From contig NZ_JAUHLI010000012.1 of assembly GCF_036325985.1 (NCBI RefSeq), forward strand, positions 1 through 64,000: 64,000 nt of DNA. The letters are read 5' to 3'. Shown here in pieces: positions 52,604 to 61,333 of the stretch; within the stretch, counting starts at the first letter, position 1; the number at the start of each line of letters is the position of its first letter. The notes below the pieces were generated by a model, which did not search any database, had not been told where the DNA came from, and saw nothing but the letters and a program-made list of their open reading frames with translations. The DNA comes from Alkalimonas cellulosilytica. GTDB taxonomy: Bacteria > Pseudomonadota > Gammaproteobacteria > Enterobacterales > Alteromonadaceae. Both the position numbers and the translations under genes were made by a program.

Positions 52604-54655
52604 TTAGCTCTCAGCTCTACGAAGGCTGCTCAGGGATGCTGTCACAGCATCGGACAAGCCCGTTAGCTTTAACCAAAGCGCAGTATAATCTTCCGGCTTC
52701 AAGCGTAACTCATGCCGTAACAGCTTCTCCATCGCATCCAACTCAAGGGCCACAGACTCAGCCCCCACAAAGCGGGTCGAAGATTTTAAACGGTGGCACA
52801 AAGCCGCCAGGGCTGTCACATCACCGGTACGGTTTGCTTGCTGCATTTCGTCCATGGTTTTGGTTAAAGAGGCCTGATAATCACCCAAGACTTCTGCCAA
52901 CGAGTCTTCCCCGACCATTGCCCTCAGGTTATTCAGCGATAAAGATATTGGTTGCTCTGCAGCAGGACGCAACCAAGGGTCTAAACCATCCCGTAACCCC
53001 TGAAGCGTGATGGGCTTGGTAAGGTGATCGTCTAGTTGATGGTTGCGACTGCGCTCGATGTCTTCAGGCATGACACCCGCCGACAGCGCCAAAATTGGTT
53101 TGCGAAAGCCTTGCTGACGCAGCAGTTCAGTGGCCGTCAGGCCATCCATCACCGGCATCTGAATGTCCATCAGGATGATGTCGGGCTCCTGCAGTGCCAC
53201 CGCGGCCAGGGCAGCTTTGCCATGCTCGGCCTCACGGACAGAAAGACCCAACCGCTCCAGCATTTTACGCAGCAATAAACGGTTGGTGCTGTCGTCTTCA
53301 ACCAGCAGGACCTGCCCTTGCAATTGACCAGCAGGTGCTAAAGAGGGACGCTTGGTTAATTCGGTGGTAGTAGCAAAAGGCAACCGAAGTCGAAAGGAGA
53401 AACAGCTGCCCTCGCCAGGTGAGGATTGCACCTTAAGCGCACTCTGCATTTTCTGCAGCAACCCCTGACTGATAAAAAGCCCAAGGCCGGTGCCACCGAA
53501 CTGGCGGGTAATGCTGGTATCAAGCTGATGAAAGGCATGAAATAACTGAGCAATGCTCTCCTCGCTCATCCCAATCCCGGTATCGGTTACGGCAACCTCT
53601 AAGTTGACCGTGTTATTGTCTTTTTCCAGGACGAGAAATGCCACCTTCACCCAGCCATCATGGGTAAACTTAATGGCATTACCGACCAGGTTAATCATGA
53701 TCTGGTTAAAGCGAAGCGCATCCAACATGACGGGCTGGTGCAAAGCTGGGTCAACAGAAACCTGTAAACTTAAGCCTTTGCGCTGCGCCTGAAATTGCAT
53801 CATGTCGTCCAGCTCCAACATCAAACGGGACAGTCGGACGGGTTCTGGCTTTAGCTCCAGCTTGTTGGCTTCAATTTTCGATAAATCCAGAATATCGTTA
53901 ATCACCGACAACAAGTGAGAAGAGGCTTGCTGAATTTTTTGGTTAAAACTCTTCGCCTGAGCGGGCAAATCAAGTGACTGCATTAACTCGCTAAAGCCGG
54001 TAATGGCATTGAGTGGCGTTCGCAATTCGTGACTCATGTTGGCGAGAAACTGAGCCTTCACCTGAGCCGCGGACTCGGCTGACTGCTTGGCGCTATCCAG
54101 CAATTGCATGGTGTCCATCCGCTCTTTCAGATTGACCAGCATTTGAGCAAACACCGTCAGCAGTTTGCGTTCATGCTGATCGTAGTGGTGAAATCGACGT
54201 ACCGAGTCAAAGCCAACAAAACCGATTAATTTGCCCTGATGCCGCATCGGAATGGTGATGATGCTTTTTATCCCCTGAGGAGCCAAAATGGCCTTAATCG
54301 GATCATCGTCTGGCAATGCTGGTACATCGGGGTATAGCATCTGCTCACCCTGCAGATGGGCATTCAACCACTGTGGAATGTGCAAGACTGACACATTTTG
54401 CAACTGTTCAATTTCCGCGCTAATGCCTTCTGCGCACCACTCGTGTGTATTGCTGCAGGTATTTTGCTCAAAATCGTATGAAAAAATATAAACGCGATCG
54501 GCATCGACAAAACGGCCCATCTGCTCCAGGGTGTCGGCAATCAGGAGCTCTGCTTCAGCCAGAGGCACGTTAATAAAACGCTCAGCAATGGCCAGCAAAA
54601 TATCGGTTAATTCGCTACCGGTATCGTCAATCTTTAAAAGGTGCTCGTGCTGCAT
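52604..54655 (-). CDS. hybrid histidine kinase (GAF-HK-REC-HPt)
   Basis: The start at 54655 lies 2 bases after the stop of the preceding kinase and gives 683 residues. Domains are GAF (about 10-175), HisKA with His at about 208 in NMSHELRTPLNA, ATPase (about 310-430), receiver with Asp at about 493 in LMDIQMPVMDG, and HPt with His at about 617 in LCHRLKSS. It is a complete internal phosphorelay. Its phosphoryl group could reach the single-domain regulators of the cluster. No membrane segment is visible. Confidence 0.92.
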   Translation of the reverse strand: MQHEHLLKIDDTGSELTDILLAIAERFINVPLAEAELLIADTLEQMGRFVDADRVYIFSYDFEQNTCSNTHEWCAEGISAEIEQLQNVSVLHIPQWLNAHLQGEQMLYPDVPALPDDDPIKAILAPQGIKSIITIPMRHQGKLIGFVGFDSVRRFHHYDQHERKLLTVFAQMLVNLKERMDTMQLLDSAKQSAESAAQVKAQFLANMSHELRTPLNAITGFSELMQSLDLPAQAKSFNQKIQQASSHLLSVINDILDLSKIEANKLELKPEPVRLSRLMLELDDMMQFQAQRKGLSLQVSVDPALHQPVMLDALRFNQIMINLVGNAIKFTHDGWVKVAFLVLEKDNNTVNLEVAVTDTGIGMSEESIAQLFHAFHQLDTSITRQFGGTGLGLFISQGLLQKMQSALKVQSSPGEGSCFSFRLRLPFATTTELTKRPSLAPAGQLQGQVLLVEDDSTNRLLLRKMLERLGLSVREAEHGKAALAAVALQEPDIILMDIQMPVMDGLTATELLRQQGFRKPILALSAGVMPEDIERSRNHQLDDHLTKPITLQGLRDGLDPWLRPAAEQPISLSLNNLRAMVGEDSLAEVLGDYQASLTKTMDEMQQANRTGDVTALAALCHRLKSSTRFVGAESVALELDAMEKLLRHELRLKPEDYTALWLKLTGLSDAVTASLSSLRRAES

Positions 54656-54656
54656 A

Positions 54657-55931
54657 TCAACCCCGATAAGCTTTAAAGCAAAAACGGAACCTGGTTCCGG
54701 TACCAGGCTCACTGTCCACCTGCATAGTCGCCTCATGCTCCTGCACTATGTTGTAGACTTCGGCCAAACCAAGGCCAGTGCCCTGACCCACAGCCTTGGT
54801 GGTAAAAAAAGGATCGAAGATACGGGACAAGGTGTCGCTGTCCATGCCACAGCCATTGTCCTGAATAATCAGCTCAATGTTGTCTTGCTGCAGTGTGCAG
54901 CGAATATGCAACAGGCCCATCGGCTGCATCGCCTGCAAGGCATTCAGAATCACATTAAATAGCAGCTGGCGAATGGAGGCTGCTTTGGCCCACATCAATG
55001 CATTCTGCTCAGGAAGTTCCAGTTCCACTTTCGCTTTGTATTTTATCTCGTTTTCAAGCAATTCAAGGGCCGAGCGTATCACCGCCGCCAAATCAAGGCC
55101 CACCCAACCCTCGTCGTCGTAAGTGGCAAAATCGCGCAGGCTTTTGACGATGCTTCGAACACGCTCAGTTCCTGCCAGTGACTCTTCAATAAGATCTGGT
55201 AAATCCGACTGGATATAAGCAACGCCTAAACGTTCATATAGGTCGTTAAGTAGGGCGATAAACCTCGGTTCGGCTTGTTTCTGAATAATTTTTTGCTGTC
55301 GATCCATCACGTCTATCAGTTTAGAGGTATAGTCCTGCATGGTCTCTAAATTCGAGCGAACAAAACCTACCGGGTTATTGATTTCATGGGCAACGCCTGC
55401 TGCCAACTGGCCGATGGATGCCATCTTTTCTGATTGCAACATTTGCTTTTGTGCCTGCTTCAGTTCAGCATGCAGCTTTTGCAACTGCTGATGTTCTTCT
55501 TCCAGTGCGGCTTTTAGCTCGCTTTGCTGCAAAAAGTAGCTGGCTTCGGCGGTGACATCCGAAATCACCATGCACAGATGTGATACCTCGCCTGTCGCGC
55601 CTAAAAGTGGAATAAATTGCACGTTTTGGTACATTTCGGACTCGTCGCCGGTAATGGGGCGACTGCTGCTCATAGGAAAGACATGCGGACGCTGCTGCCA
55701 ATAGCTAAAACTCGGGTTTTTCAAGGCGAACACACTGTTGATTTTCCGTTTTAAAAAACGAATTTGATCTGGAAACACATCATCCAGCAAACGCCCCGAT
55801 AAATCGGCTTGCCTGAGCGTAAGACCTCCCGAGAATGCAGCATTGGCAAAAACAATGGTTCTCGCCTCATCAATAATGCATACCGCTATCGGCAGTTGCA
55901 CCAGCACATGCTCGAGCTCAGCTTTTCTCAT
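54657..55931 (-). CDS. PAS-domain histidine kinase
   Basis: The ATG at 55931 overlaps the CheC stop by one base; the TTG at 55934 is rejected. The 424-residue protein has a PAS domain (about 8-125), a coiled coil, the phosphoryl His at about 180 in GVAHEINNP, and an intact ATPase domain with NVILNALQA, DNGCGMD and GQGTGLGLAEV. It is soluble. It is the third gene of the CheY-like / CheC / PAS-HK / hybrid-HK operon. Confidence 0.92.
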   Translation of the reverse strand: MRKAELEHVLVQLPIAVCIIDEARTIVFANAAFSGGLTLRQADLSGRLLDDVFPDQIRFLKRKINSVFALKNPSFSYWQQRPHVFPMSSSRPITGDESEMYQNVQFIPLLGATGEVSHLCMVISDVTAEASYFLQQSELKAALEEEHQQLQKLHAELKQAQKQMLQSEKMASIGQLAAGVAHEINNPVGFVRSNLETMQDYTSKLIDVMDRQQKIIQKQAEPRFIALLNDLYERLGVAYIQSDLPDLIEESLAGTERVRSIVKSLRDFATYDDEGWVGLDLAAVIRSALELLENEIKYKAKVELELPEQNALMWAKAASIRQLLFNVILNALQAMQPMGLLHIRCTLQQDNIELIIQDNGCGMDSDTLSRIFDPFFTTKAVGQGTGLGLAEVYNIVQEHEATMQVDSEPGTGTRFRFCFKAYRG

Positions 55932-56506
55932 CAAGACTCCAGCAAGGCACGAATGGGGATCAGCAACTGACTGGTCGAGCCTTCACTTAAACCAATCAAT
56001 ACCCTGGCATCAAATTGCATTTGCTCTATCCGGAAATCCACATCCATCAGTAAAATGGACGACCAATCAGCATCTTGTGGTGTTTTTTCGGGATAGTAAA
56101 AGGCGGGCATTGCCAATTGCGCGCTGAGCTCCAGTTGACTGGTAAAACCTTGCAGGCAAGCAGCCGATAAAATATTGGTAACTTCCAGTACCAGTTCTTC
56201 TGTAGCACTGTGATCAAGCGGCAACTCAAAATCCATCAGTTCAGCGATGGCTTCACAGCCTTCTTTTTGCAAACTGGTGATGACCTCACCACGCAAAGTG
56301 CCCAGGAAAGATTGTCGGGCAAACCAGCTGTTGGACATACCATGAATCATGGCCTGAAAATCTTGCGGTGTCATGGTTCGGATGGCCGGCACCGACAGCG
56401 TCACCTTGGTTTGGATCAGTCGCGCCATGGCATTGGCAGCCTGCCCCATCGAAATATTCATGATCTCTTGCAGCGCATCACGCTCATCTTCCGATAGGCT
56501 AATCAT
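55931..56506 (-). CDS. cheC: CheC-type CheY-phosphate phosphatase
   Basis: The 191-residue protein carries both CheC active-site motifs at the expected spacing. DALQEIMN is followed by exactly 22 residues and Pro. A second motif, ELVLEVTN, also has 22 residues before Pro; its first residue is Glu rather than Asp/Ser. It is therefore likely an active phosphatase on a CheY-like protein, probably the one encoded just upstream, which it overlaps by 4 bases. CheC normally cooperates with CheD; the cheD gene is in the che operon 20 kb away. Confidence 0.87.
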   Translation of the reverse strand: MISLSEDERDALQEIMNISMGQAANAMARLIQTKVTLSVPAIRTMTPQDFQAMIHGMSNSWFARQSFLGTLRGEVITSLQKEGCEAIAELMDFELPLDHSATEELVLEVTNILSAACLQGFTSQLELSAQLAMPAFYYPEKTPQDADWSSILLMDVDFRIEQMQFDARVLIGLSEGSTSQLLIPIRALLES

Positions 56507-56868
56507 AACAAGCCTACCTCGAGCAAAGTTTGACGCAACTCATCGGCTTGCAATGGCTTTTTAAGAAACCGAAAAGCACCTAAGGAGTTCACCAAAGCCT
56601 GAGCCTCTGGCTGAATGTCGGCACTAATCACAATAACCACCGTTTTCTCATGGTGATCATACAATGTTTTCAGCACCTCAAAGCCATTCATTTCGGGCAT
56701 TTGCAGGTCCAAGAACAGCACGTCAGCTTTTCCTGCATGCACAGCATCCATGGCTTCAACACCATTTTTGGCTTCGTGAATATCGACATCCCAGTCTGCC
56801 GGTAAAGCGCGCCGGATTGTTTTTCGCGACAAGGCGGAATCGTCTGCTATTGTGACGGGTATTCCCAT
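56503..56868 (-). CDS. CheY-like single-domain response regulator
   Basis: This is a 121-residue receiver with DD at 9-10, phosphoacceptor Asp near 54 in FLDLQMPEMNG, Ser in VISAD and Lys in LKKPL. GGGAGA precedes the ATG. It is first in the operon with CheC and two kinases, with a 4-base ATGA overlap to cheC, so it is the likely shared phosphate sink of that module. Confidence 0.92.
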   Translation of the reverse strand: MGIPVTIADDSALSRKTIRRALPADWDVDIHEAKNGVEAMDAVHAGKADVLFLDLQMPEMNGFEVLKTLYDHHEKTVVIVISADIQPEAQALVNSLGAFRFLKKPLQADELRQTLLEVGLL

Positions 56869-56897
56869 GGCAATCTCCCTCAGTCCAAAAGACCTAA

Positions 56898-56942
56898 ATG
56901 TCCCATTTGTCTCATAATAGCTTGCTATCGACTTTTAAGCAA
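56898..56942 (-). promoter_or_regulatory. promoter with 9-bp tandem repeat, CheY-like/CheC operon
   Basis: On the minus strand TTGCTT (56942-56937), 17 bases, TATTAT (56919-56914) is a plausible sigma70 promoter. It is immediately followed by ATGAGACAA (56915-56907) and ATGGGACAT (56906-56898), two tandem copies of the motif seen at 43253 and 47270. The repeat covers the expected transcription start and ends 29 bases before the start codon. Confidence 0.62.
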
Positions 56943-57127
56943 AAACATTTATTCCTCTTAAAAGTTGGCAGGCTTAGGATGCCAGCATATGAAATATAAT
57001 TCGTTTTAATTTTAGGGAAAAAATATCACAAATTTATCAGAGTTATATCCCGACTTAGTCAAGCAGGCTGTCTGAATCCCCACTAGTATTCTTTTTAGGA
57101 AATTTCTTGATTACGGAGTACAGCGCC

Positions 57128-59569
57128 ATGCCTAAGGACGATGCGAGTAAATGGCTTGGTACCCAGCAAAGCTTCAGAGCCAACCTCCAGCAAAAAATAA
57201 CCAGCCTTGCTCATTATTGGCAACTGTATCTCACCAATAATGACCTGACTGCGCGTCAAGAGCTAAAACGTTTAAGCCAACAGCTGGCAGCTGCAGCAAA
57301 AGTTTATGGGTTTCAAAAGGTGGCAGACAGTGCCAGTCAATTCGCTGACTTATTTGCACACCCCTTCGTTGATGAGCTGACACAGAGAATTCAGGAACAC
57401 AACTGCATGGAAGTATTGCAGCAGCAACTGAACAGTTCCTCCCAACTGATGAAAAGCCATACTCCCCAGCAGGCTTCTGCGCTAGAGCCTGCAGAGCCTT
57501 GTATTTTGCTATTTGATGAAGATGAGCTAGCGGCAGAGGCACTGGCATGTGATCTAAGCAGCCATGGCTTCAGGCTAGTCATCGAAACCAATAGCGCACA
57601 GTTGTACGATACGCTGATAGCGACAAAACCTCAGGCGGTGCTTAGTAACATCACCCTGCAGCATCAACATTGTCTTAGTATCGATGCTATCCGTAGCAGC
57701 CTGCATCAGCTTAGCCAGAAGCCTGCTGTGATTTGTTTTACCGAACATGACTCATTTGAAGCACGCTTAGCCGCAACCCGGCTGGGTTGCCAGCATTTTA
57801 TGCTCAAACCCGTAGATTCGAAACAAGTGCTATACCAACTGAATAAACTCATTCACAAAGAGAAAAATGAACCCTATCACATCTTGTTGGTAGACTCGGA
57901 TACAGACGTACTGCGATTCTATCGGCATGCGCTTGGCATGGGGGGCTATACCGTAACGACAGCCACTGACAGCAAAACAGCTTTTGAGCTTGCGGTACAA
58001 GTGAAACCCGAACTTATGCTGATAGATTTAAATCTAAAGGGCTGTAACGGAATTGAGCTCGGCAAGATCGTACGGCAACATCCGGAGCTTGCAAATACAC
58101 CGCTGATTTTTATGTTCCAACAGCAGGATAGCAGCCATGATAGCACTGTAGCCGCTCTTGCCGGGGATGATTACATTCAAAAGCCAATTGCCCCCTGGCG
58201 TTTATTGATGACGGTAGAAGCCAAAGTAAAGCGCAGTCGTTTGCTTAAGCAAGAACAGCGGGCTGTTATTCAACGGCCTGAACTGATGCAACATATTGAT
58301 ACTCTGACCGCACTGCCTACGCTGTGGCAGCTGAAACGTGAATTGCAGAAAAACTCAGAACAACAAAGCCCACTCTGCCTGATGAAGCTGGATCTGGATC
58401 AATTTCATCTGATCAACGATGTTTACGGCAGGGAAACCGGTGATCTGGTGCTGCAAACCGTTGCCTGGCAACTCGCACAGTTGCTCAGTGAACAGGACCA
58501 TTTATATCGGGAAAGTGGTGATGAGTTCTGGTTGCTGTGCCGGCAATTGACAACACTGGAGCAAGCCGCTGAGTTTACCGAACACATGCTACTGGTATTG
58601 GAACACATATCCAGTAACTTTGATGTTAGCATTCACTTTACCGCCAGCGTCGGTATTTGCCTGGTGAATGAACCTCAATCACCCGATGAGTTACTGCAGC
58701 ATGCCAGCTCAGCTCTGTATGAAGCTAAAAAAAAAGCCGGTCATCAGTACCGATTTTATGATCCACAACAGCAACAGAAGATTGATCTAAGGCAGCAACT
58801 AAGCCAAACCATTCGCCAGGCCATCAGCAAAAAACAATTTTCCTGCGTATTTCAACCGATATTCTCTGCCAACAGTAAACTCACTAGTTTCGAATTACTG
58901 GCACGCTGGCAACATCCCGAACAAGGGCCTATTTCACCGGCCCTGTTTATTCCTTTGCTCGAGGAACAAGGTTTAATCAGTTACCTAACCCGTCAAATGC
59001 TGGATCTGGGGCTACCGCAATTAAAAGCGTGGCGCCAACAATGGCCTGAGCTGTGCCTGAACATCAACGTCAGCGCCCAGGACCTGGCAGATCCCGAGCT
59101 CTGTGAGCAGCTATTGGAGCGAATGCAGCAGTATGAGCTCCCAACTACAGCACTGATCATTGAGATCACCGAAAGCATTTTGATCCAGGCAGGTTCCGGC
59201 TCATTTGAACAGTTACGCCAATTAGCTGCTCAAGGCTTTGCCATTTCACTGGATGACTTTGGCACCGGTTACTCTTCTCTGAGTTACCTGGATAAGCTTC
59301 CAGTCAGCCGGCTTAAAATCGATCGTAGCTTTGTGCAACGGATTGACGACAACCAGGAAGATAAATTGCTCCCGGCTATCATCCATCTGGCCAATGATCT
59401 GGAACTGGAAATCACTGCTGAAGGTGTTGAAACAGCCTTGCAGTTTGACTATTTAAAACGCTTTGGTTGCCAGCGCTACCAGGGCTATTTATTTAGCAAG
59501 CCGCTGAAGGCCGTTGATATCGAACATACATCGTGGTTTCAGGCCAGAACATCGGTCTTTGCCAAATAG
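57128..59569 (+). CDS. REC-REC-GGDEF-EAL c-di-GMP regulator
   Basis: The ATG at 57128 has GGAG nine bases upstream; an in-frame TTG at 57107 with AGGA is the alternative. The 813-residue protein has an N-terminal helical HPt-like region without a clear phosphoryl His. A degenerate receiver follows (Asn near 174 at the phosphoacceptor place, VLSNITL), then a normal receiver (Asp near 299, LIDLNLKG), a GGDEF domain with SGDEF near 462, and an intact EAL domain from about 572 (ELLARW, EITES, DDFGTGYSS, KIDRSF, AEGVET). It could make or break c-di-GMP. Its end overlaps the ferredoxin gene by 31 bases. Confidence 0.9.
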   Translation: MPKDDASKWLGTQQSFRANLQQKITSLAHYWQLYLTNNDLTARQELKRLSQQLAAAAKVYGFQKVADSASQFADLFAHPFVDELTQRIQEHNCMEVLQQQLNSSSQLMKSHTPQQASALEPAEPCILLFDEDELAAEALACDLSSHGFRLVIETNSAQLYDTLIATKPQAVLSNITLQHQHCLSIDAIRSSLHQLSQKPAVICFTEHDSFEARLAATRLGCQHFMLKPVDSKQVLYQLNKLIHKEKNEPYHILLVDSDTDVLRFYRHALGMGGYTVTTATDSKTAFELAVQVKPELMLIDLNLKGCNGIELGKIVRQHPELANTPLIFMFQQQDSSHDSTVAALAGDDYIQKPIAPWRLLMTVEAKVKRSRLLKQEQRAVIQRPELMQHIDTLTALPTLWQLKRELQKNSEQQSPLCLMKLDLDQFHLINDVYGRETGDLVLQTVAWQLAQLLSEQDHLYRESGDEFWLLCRQLTTLEQAAEFTEHMLLVLEHISSNFDVSIHFTASVGICLVNEPQSPDELLQHASSALYEAKKKAGHQYRFYDPQQQQKIDLRQQLSQTIRQAISKKQFSCVFQPIFSANSKLTSFELLARWQHPEQGPISPALFIPLLEEQGLISYLTRQMLDLGLPQLKAWRQQWPELCLNINVSAQDLADPELCEQLLERMQQYELPTTALIIEITESILIQAGSGSFEQLRQLAAQGFAISLDDFGTGYSSLSYLDKLPVSRLKIDRSFVQRIDDNQEDKLLPAIIHLANDLELEITAEGVETALQFDYLKRFGCQRYQGYLFSKPLKAVDIEHTSWFQARTSVFAK

Positions 59570-59745
59570 ATGCAATCAATCGGGCACACGGCGATGCAGG
59601 TCGGCTGGTCGTAAAACCCTTCGCATTCGGTGCAGCGGCTGGCATCCACTTCATAATGACGCTCGCCAAAGTAAATGGCCTCGTTCGGACATTCCGGCAC
59701 GCACATGTCACAATTGATGCAACTGACTTCAATCACCGCAGTCAT
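59539..59745 (-). CDS. YfhL-type 2[4Fe-4S] ferredoxin
   Basis: This is a 68-residue ferredoxin with Cys9, 12, 15, 19 in one CxxCxxC...CP motif and Cys38, 41, 50, 54 in the second, where the long CTECEGFYDQPTC insertion is typical of the YfhL/Alvin-type dicluster group. An extra Cys58 is present. It starts 3 bases after the stop of the TrhP gene, so the two are co-transcribed; it probably donates electrons or supports Fe-S chemistry for that protein. It overlaps the end of the convergent c-di-GMP gene by 31 bases. Confidence 0.92.
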   Translation of the reverse strand: MTAVIEVSCINCDMCVPECPNEAIYFGERHYEVDASRCTECEGFYDQPTCIAVCPIDCIYLAKTDVLA

Positions 59746-59748
59746 GCG

Positions 59749-61092
59749 TTAGCCTGCAGCATGCTGCAACGGCTCTGACTGAGCTGGCTGCAGTTGTTTC
59801 AATAACATGGCATGGTGCAATGGCTGGTGCTGCGGTAACTTCACTTTCAGCTGGTAACAAGCCCCTGGGGCGAGCAGCAGATCTCGGTTTTGCTGATCGC
59901 GCAGTGCTTCAAGCACAAAGGCTTGATTGCCCTGCGGGCTCATCAGCACCAGTTGGTCACCAACAGCAAACTGGTTCTTTACCTCCACCAGCGCATAGCC
60001 TTCCGCATCAGGCTCGCCAATAAACTCACCGACCAATTGCTGCTGACCAACACTGTGGCTGGTTTGGTAGTTTTGTAAATCCTGTGGCAGGTGGCGGCGT
60101 AAAAAGCCTTCGGTAAAACCGCGATTGGCCATGCCATCGAGCTCCTGCAGCAAGCTGGCATCAAAGTCTTTGCCGGCCACTGCATCATCAATGGCCCGGC
60201 GGTACACCTGAGCGGTGCGAGCAACGTAGTAAGGCGACTTGGTGCGGCCTTCGATTTTCAGCGAATGCACCCCCATCTCGGTCAGCGCTTTAACATGCGC
60301 CACAGCCCGCAGATCTTTCGAGTTCAGAATGTAGCTGCCGTGCTCGTCTTCTTCCATCGCTATCAGTTCACCGGGGCGGCCCTGCTCTTCAATCAACACC
60401 GGCTCACTGACCGGCTGCTTTTGAACAGGAGTAAACTGGCCAACCGCATCTTCGGTGGCCGGATGCACCTGATAGCTCCAGCGGCAGGCATTGGTGCAGG
60501 TGCCCTGGTTCGGGTCGCGTTTGTTGATGTAACCGGATAACAGGCAGCGGCCAGAGTAGGCCATGCACAAGGCACCATGCACGAACACTTCCAGCTCCAT
60601 GTCGGGTACCTGGCGGCGGATTTCCGCAATTTCTTCTACGGCCAACTCACGCGATAAAATCACCCGCTCCACACCTTGAGCCTGCCAAAACTTGACTGCC
60701 GCCCAGTTCACAGTATTGGCCTGCACCGACAAATGCAGCGGCATTTGCGGGAAATGCTGCTTTAAGAGGTAAATCACACCGGGATCCGATACGATCAGCG
60801 CATCCGGCTGCAACGCCACCACAGACGCCATGTCCTCGACAAAACGGGTCAACTTGCTGTTGTGCGGCGCAATATTGACAACCACATAGAACTTCTTACC
60901 GAGCTGATGCGCTTCGGCAATGCCGGTGGCCAGGGTGGGCAAGTCAAATTCATTGTTGCGTACCCGCAAACTAAAACGCGGCTGACCGGCATAGACCGCA
61001 TCCGCACCATAGGCAAAGGCAAGACGCATGGCTTTTAAACTACCCGCCGGGGAAAGTAATTCTGGTTGCTGTTGTTGCATGCTAAGGCTCAT
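59749..61092 (-). CDS. trhP: TrhP (YegQ), tRNA U34 5-hydroxylation protein
   Basis: The 447-residue U32-family protein opens with ELLSPAGSL and contains the U32 signature EVFVHGALCMAYSGRC and a Cys-rich stretch (GTCTNACRW) after it, as in YegQ. TrhP takes part in prephenate-dependent formation of 5-hydroxyuridine at the wobble base of several tRNAs. The length agrees with E. coli TrhP (about 453). The ferredoxin gene follows with a 3-base gap. The start codon lacks a clear Shine-Dalgarno. Confidence 0.9.
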   Translation of the reverse strand: MSLSMQQQQPELLSPAGSLKAMRLAFAYGADAVYAGQPRFSLRVRNNEFDLPTLATGIAEAHQLGKKFYVVVNIAPHNSKLTRFVEDMASVVALQPDALIVSDPGVIYLLKQHFPQMPLHLSVQANTVNWAAVKFWQAQGVERVILSRELAVEEIAEIRRQVPDMELEVFVHGALCMAYSGRCLLSGYINKRDPNQGTCTNACRWSYQVHPATEDAVGQFTPVQKQPVSEPVLIEEQGRPGELIAMEEDEHGSYILNSKDLRAVAHVKALTEMGVHSLKIEGRTKSPYYVARTAQVYRRAIDDAVAGKDFDASLLQELDGMANRGFTEGFLRRHLPQDLQNYQTSHSVGQQQLVGEFIGEPDAEGYALVEVKNQFAVGDQLVLMSPQGNQAFVLEALRDQQNRDLLLAPGACYQLKVKLPQHQPLHHAMLLKQLQPAQSEPLQHAAG

Positions 61093-61275
61093 CGGTCAAA
61101 CTGCTGCGCAGTCTACTTATTCAGAACCAGCAGCGTTTGATCCAGCGCAAACAAGTGGTAATTTTCGCTGCGACAACTGTTTTAGCATGCAAACACACTC
61201 TGATTAGTCTTACTCAGCAAAATTCCATGCAATAACCTGAGCGAATTTAACCCCCTACATTGATTTTTTCTGTCC

Positions 61276-61303
61276 TTGTACTTGTAGCGTCTCTCTTTAG
61301 TAT
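61276..61303 (+). promoter_or_regulatory. possible sigma70 promoter of TonB receptor
   Basis: TTGTAC (61276-61281) and TAGTAT (61298-61303), with 16 bases between, lie 30 bases before the receptor ATG. Confidence 0.35.
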
Positions 61304-61333
61304 GAAAGCCTACGACAAGGTAAGGACAACGCC

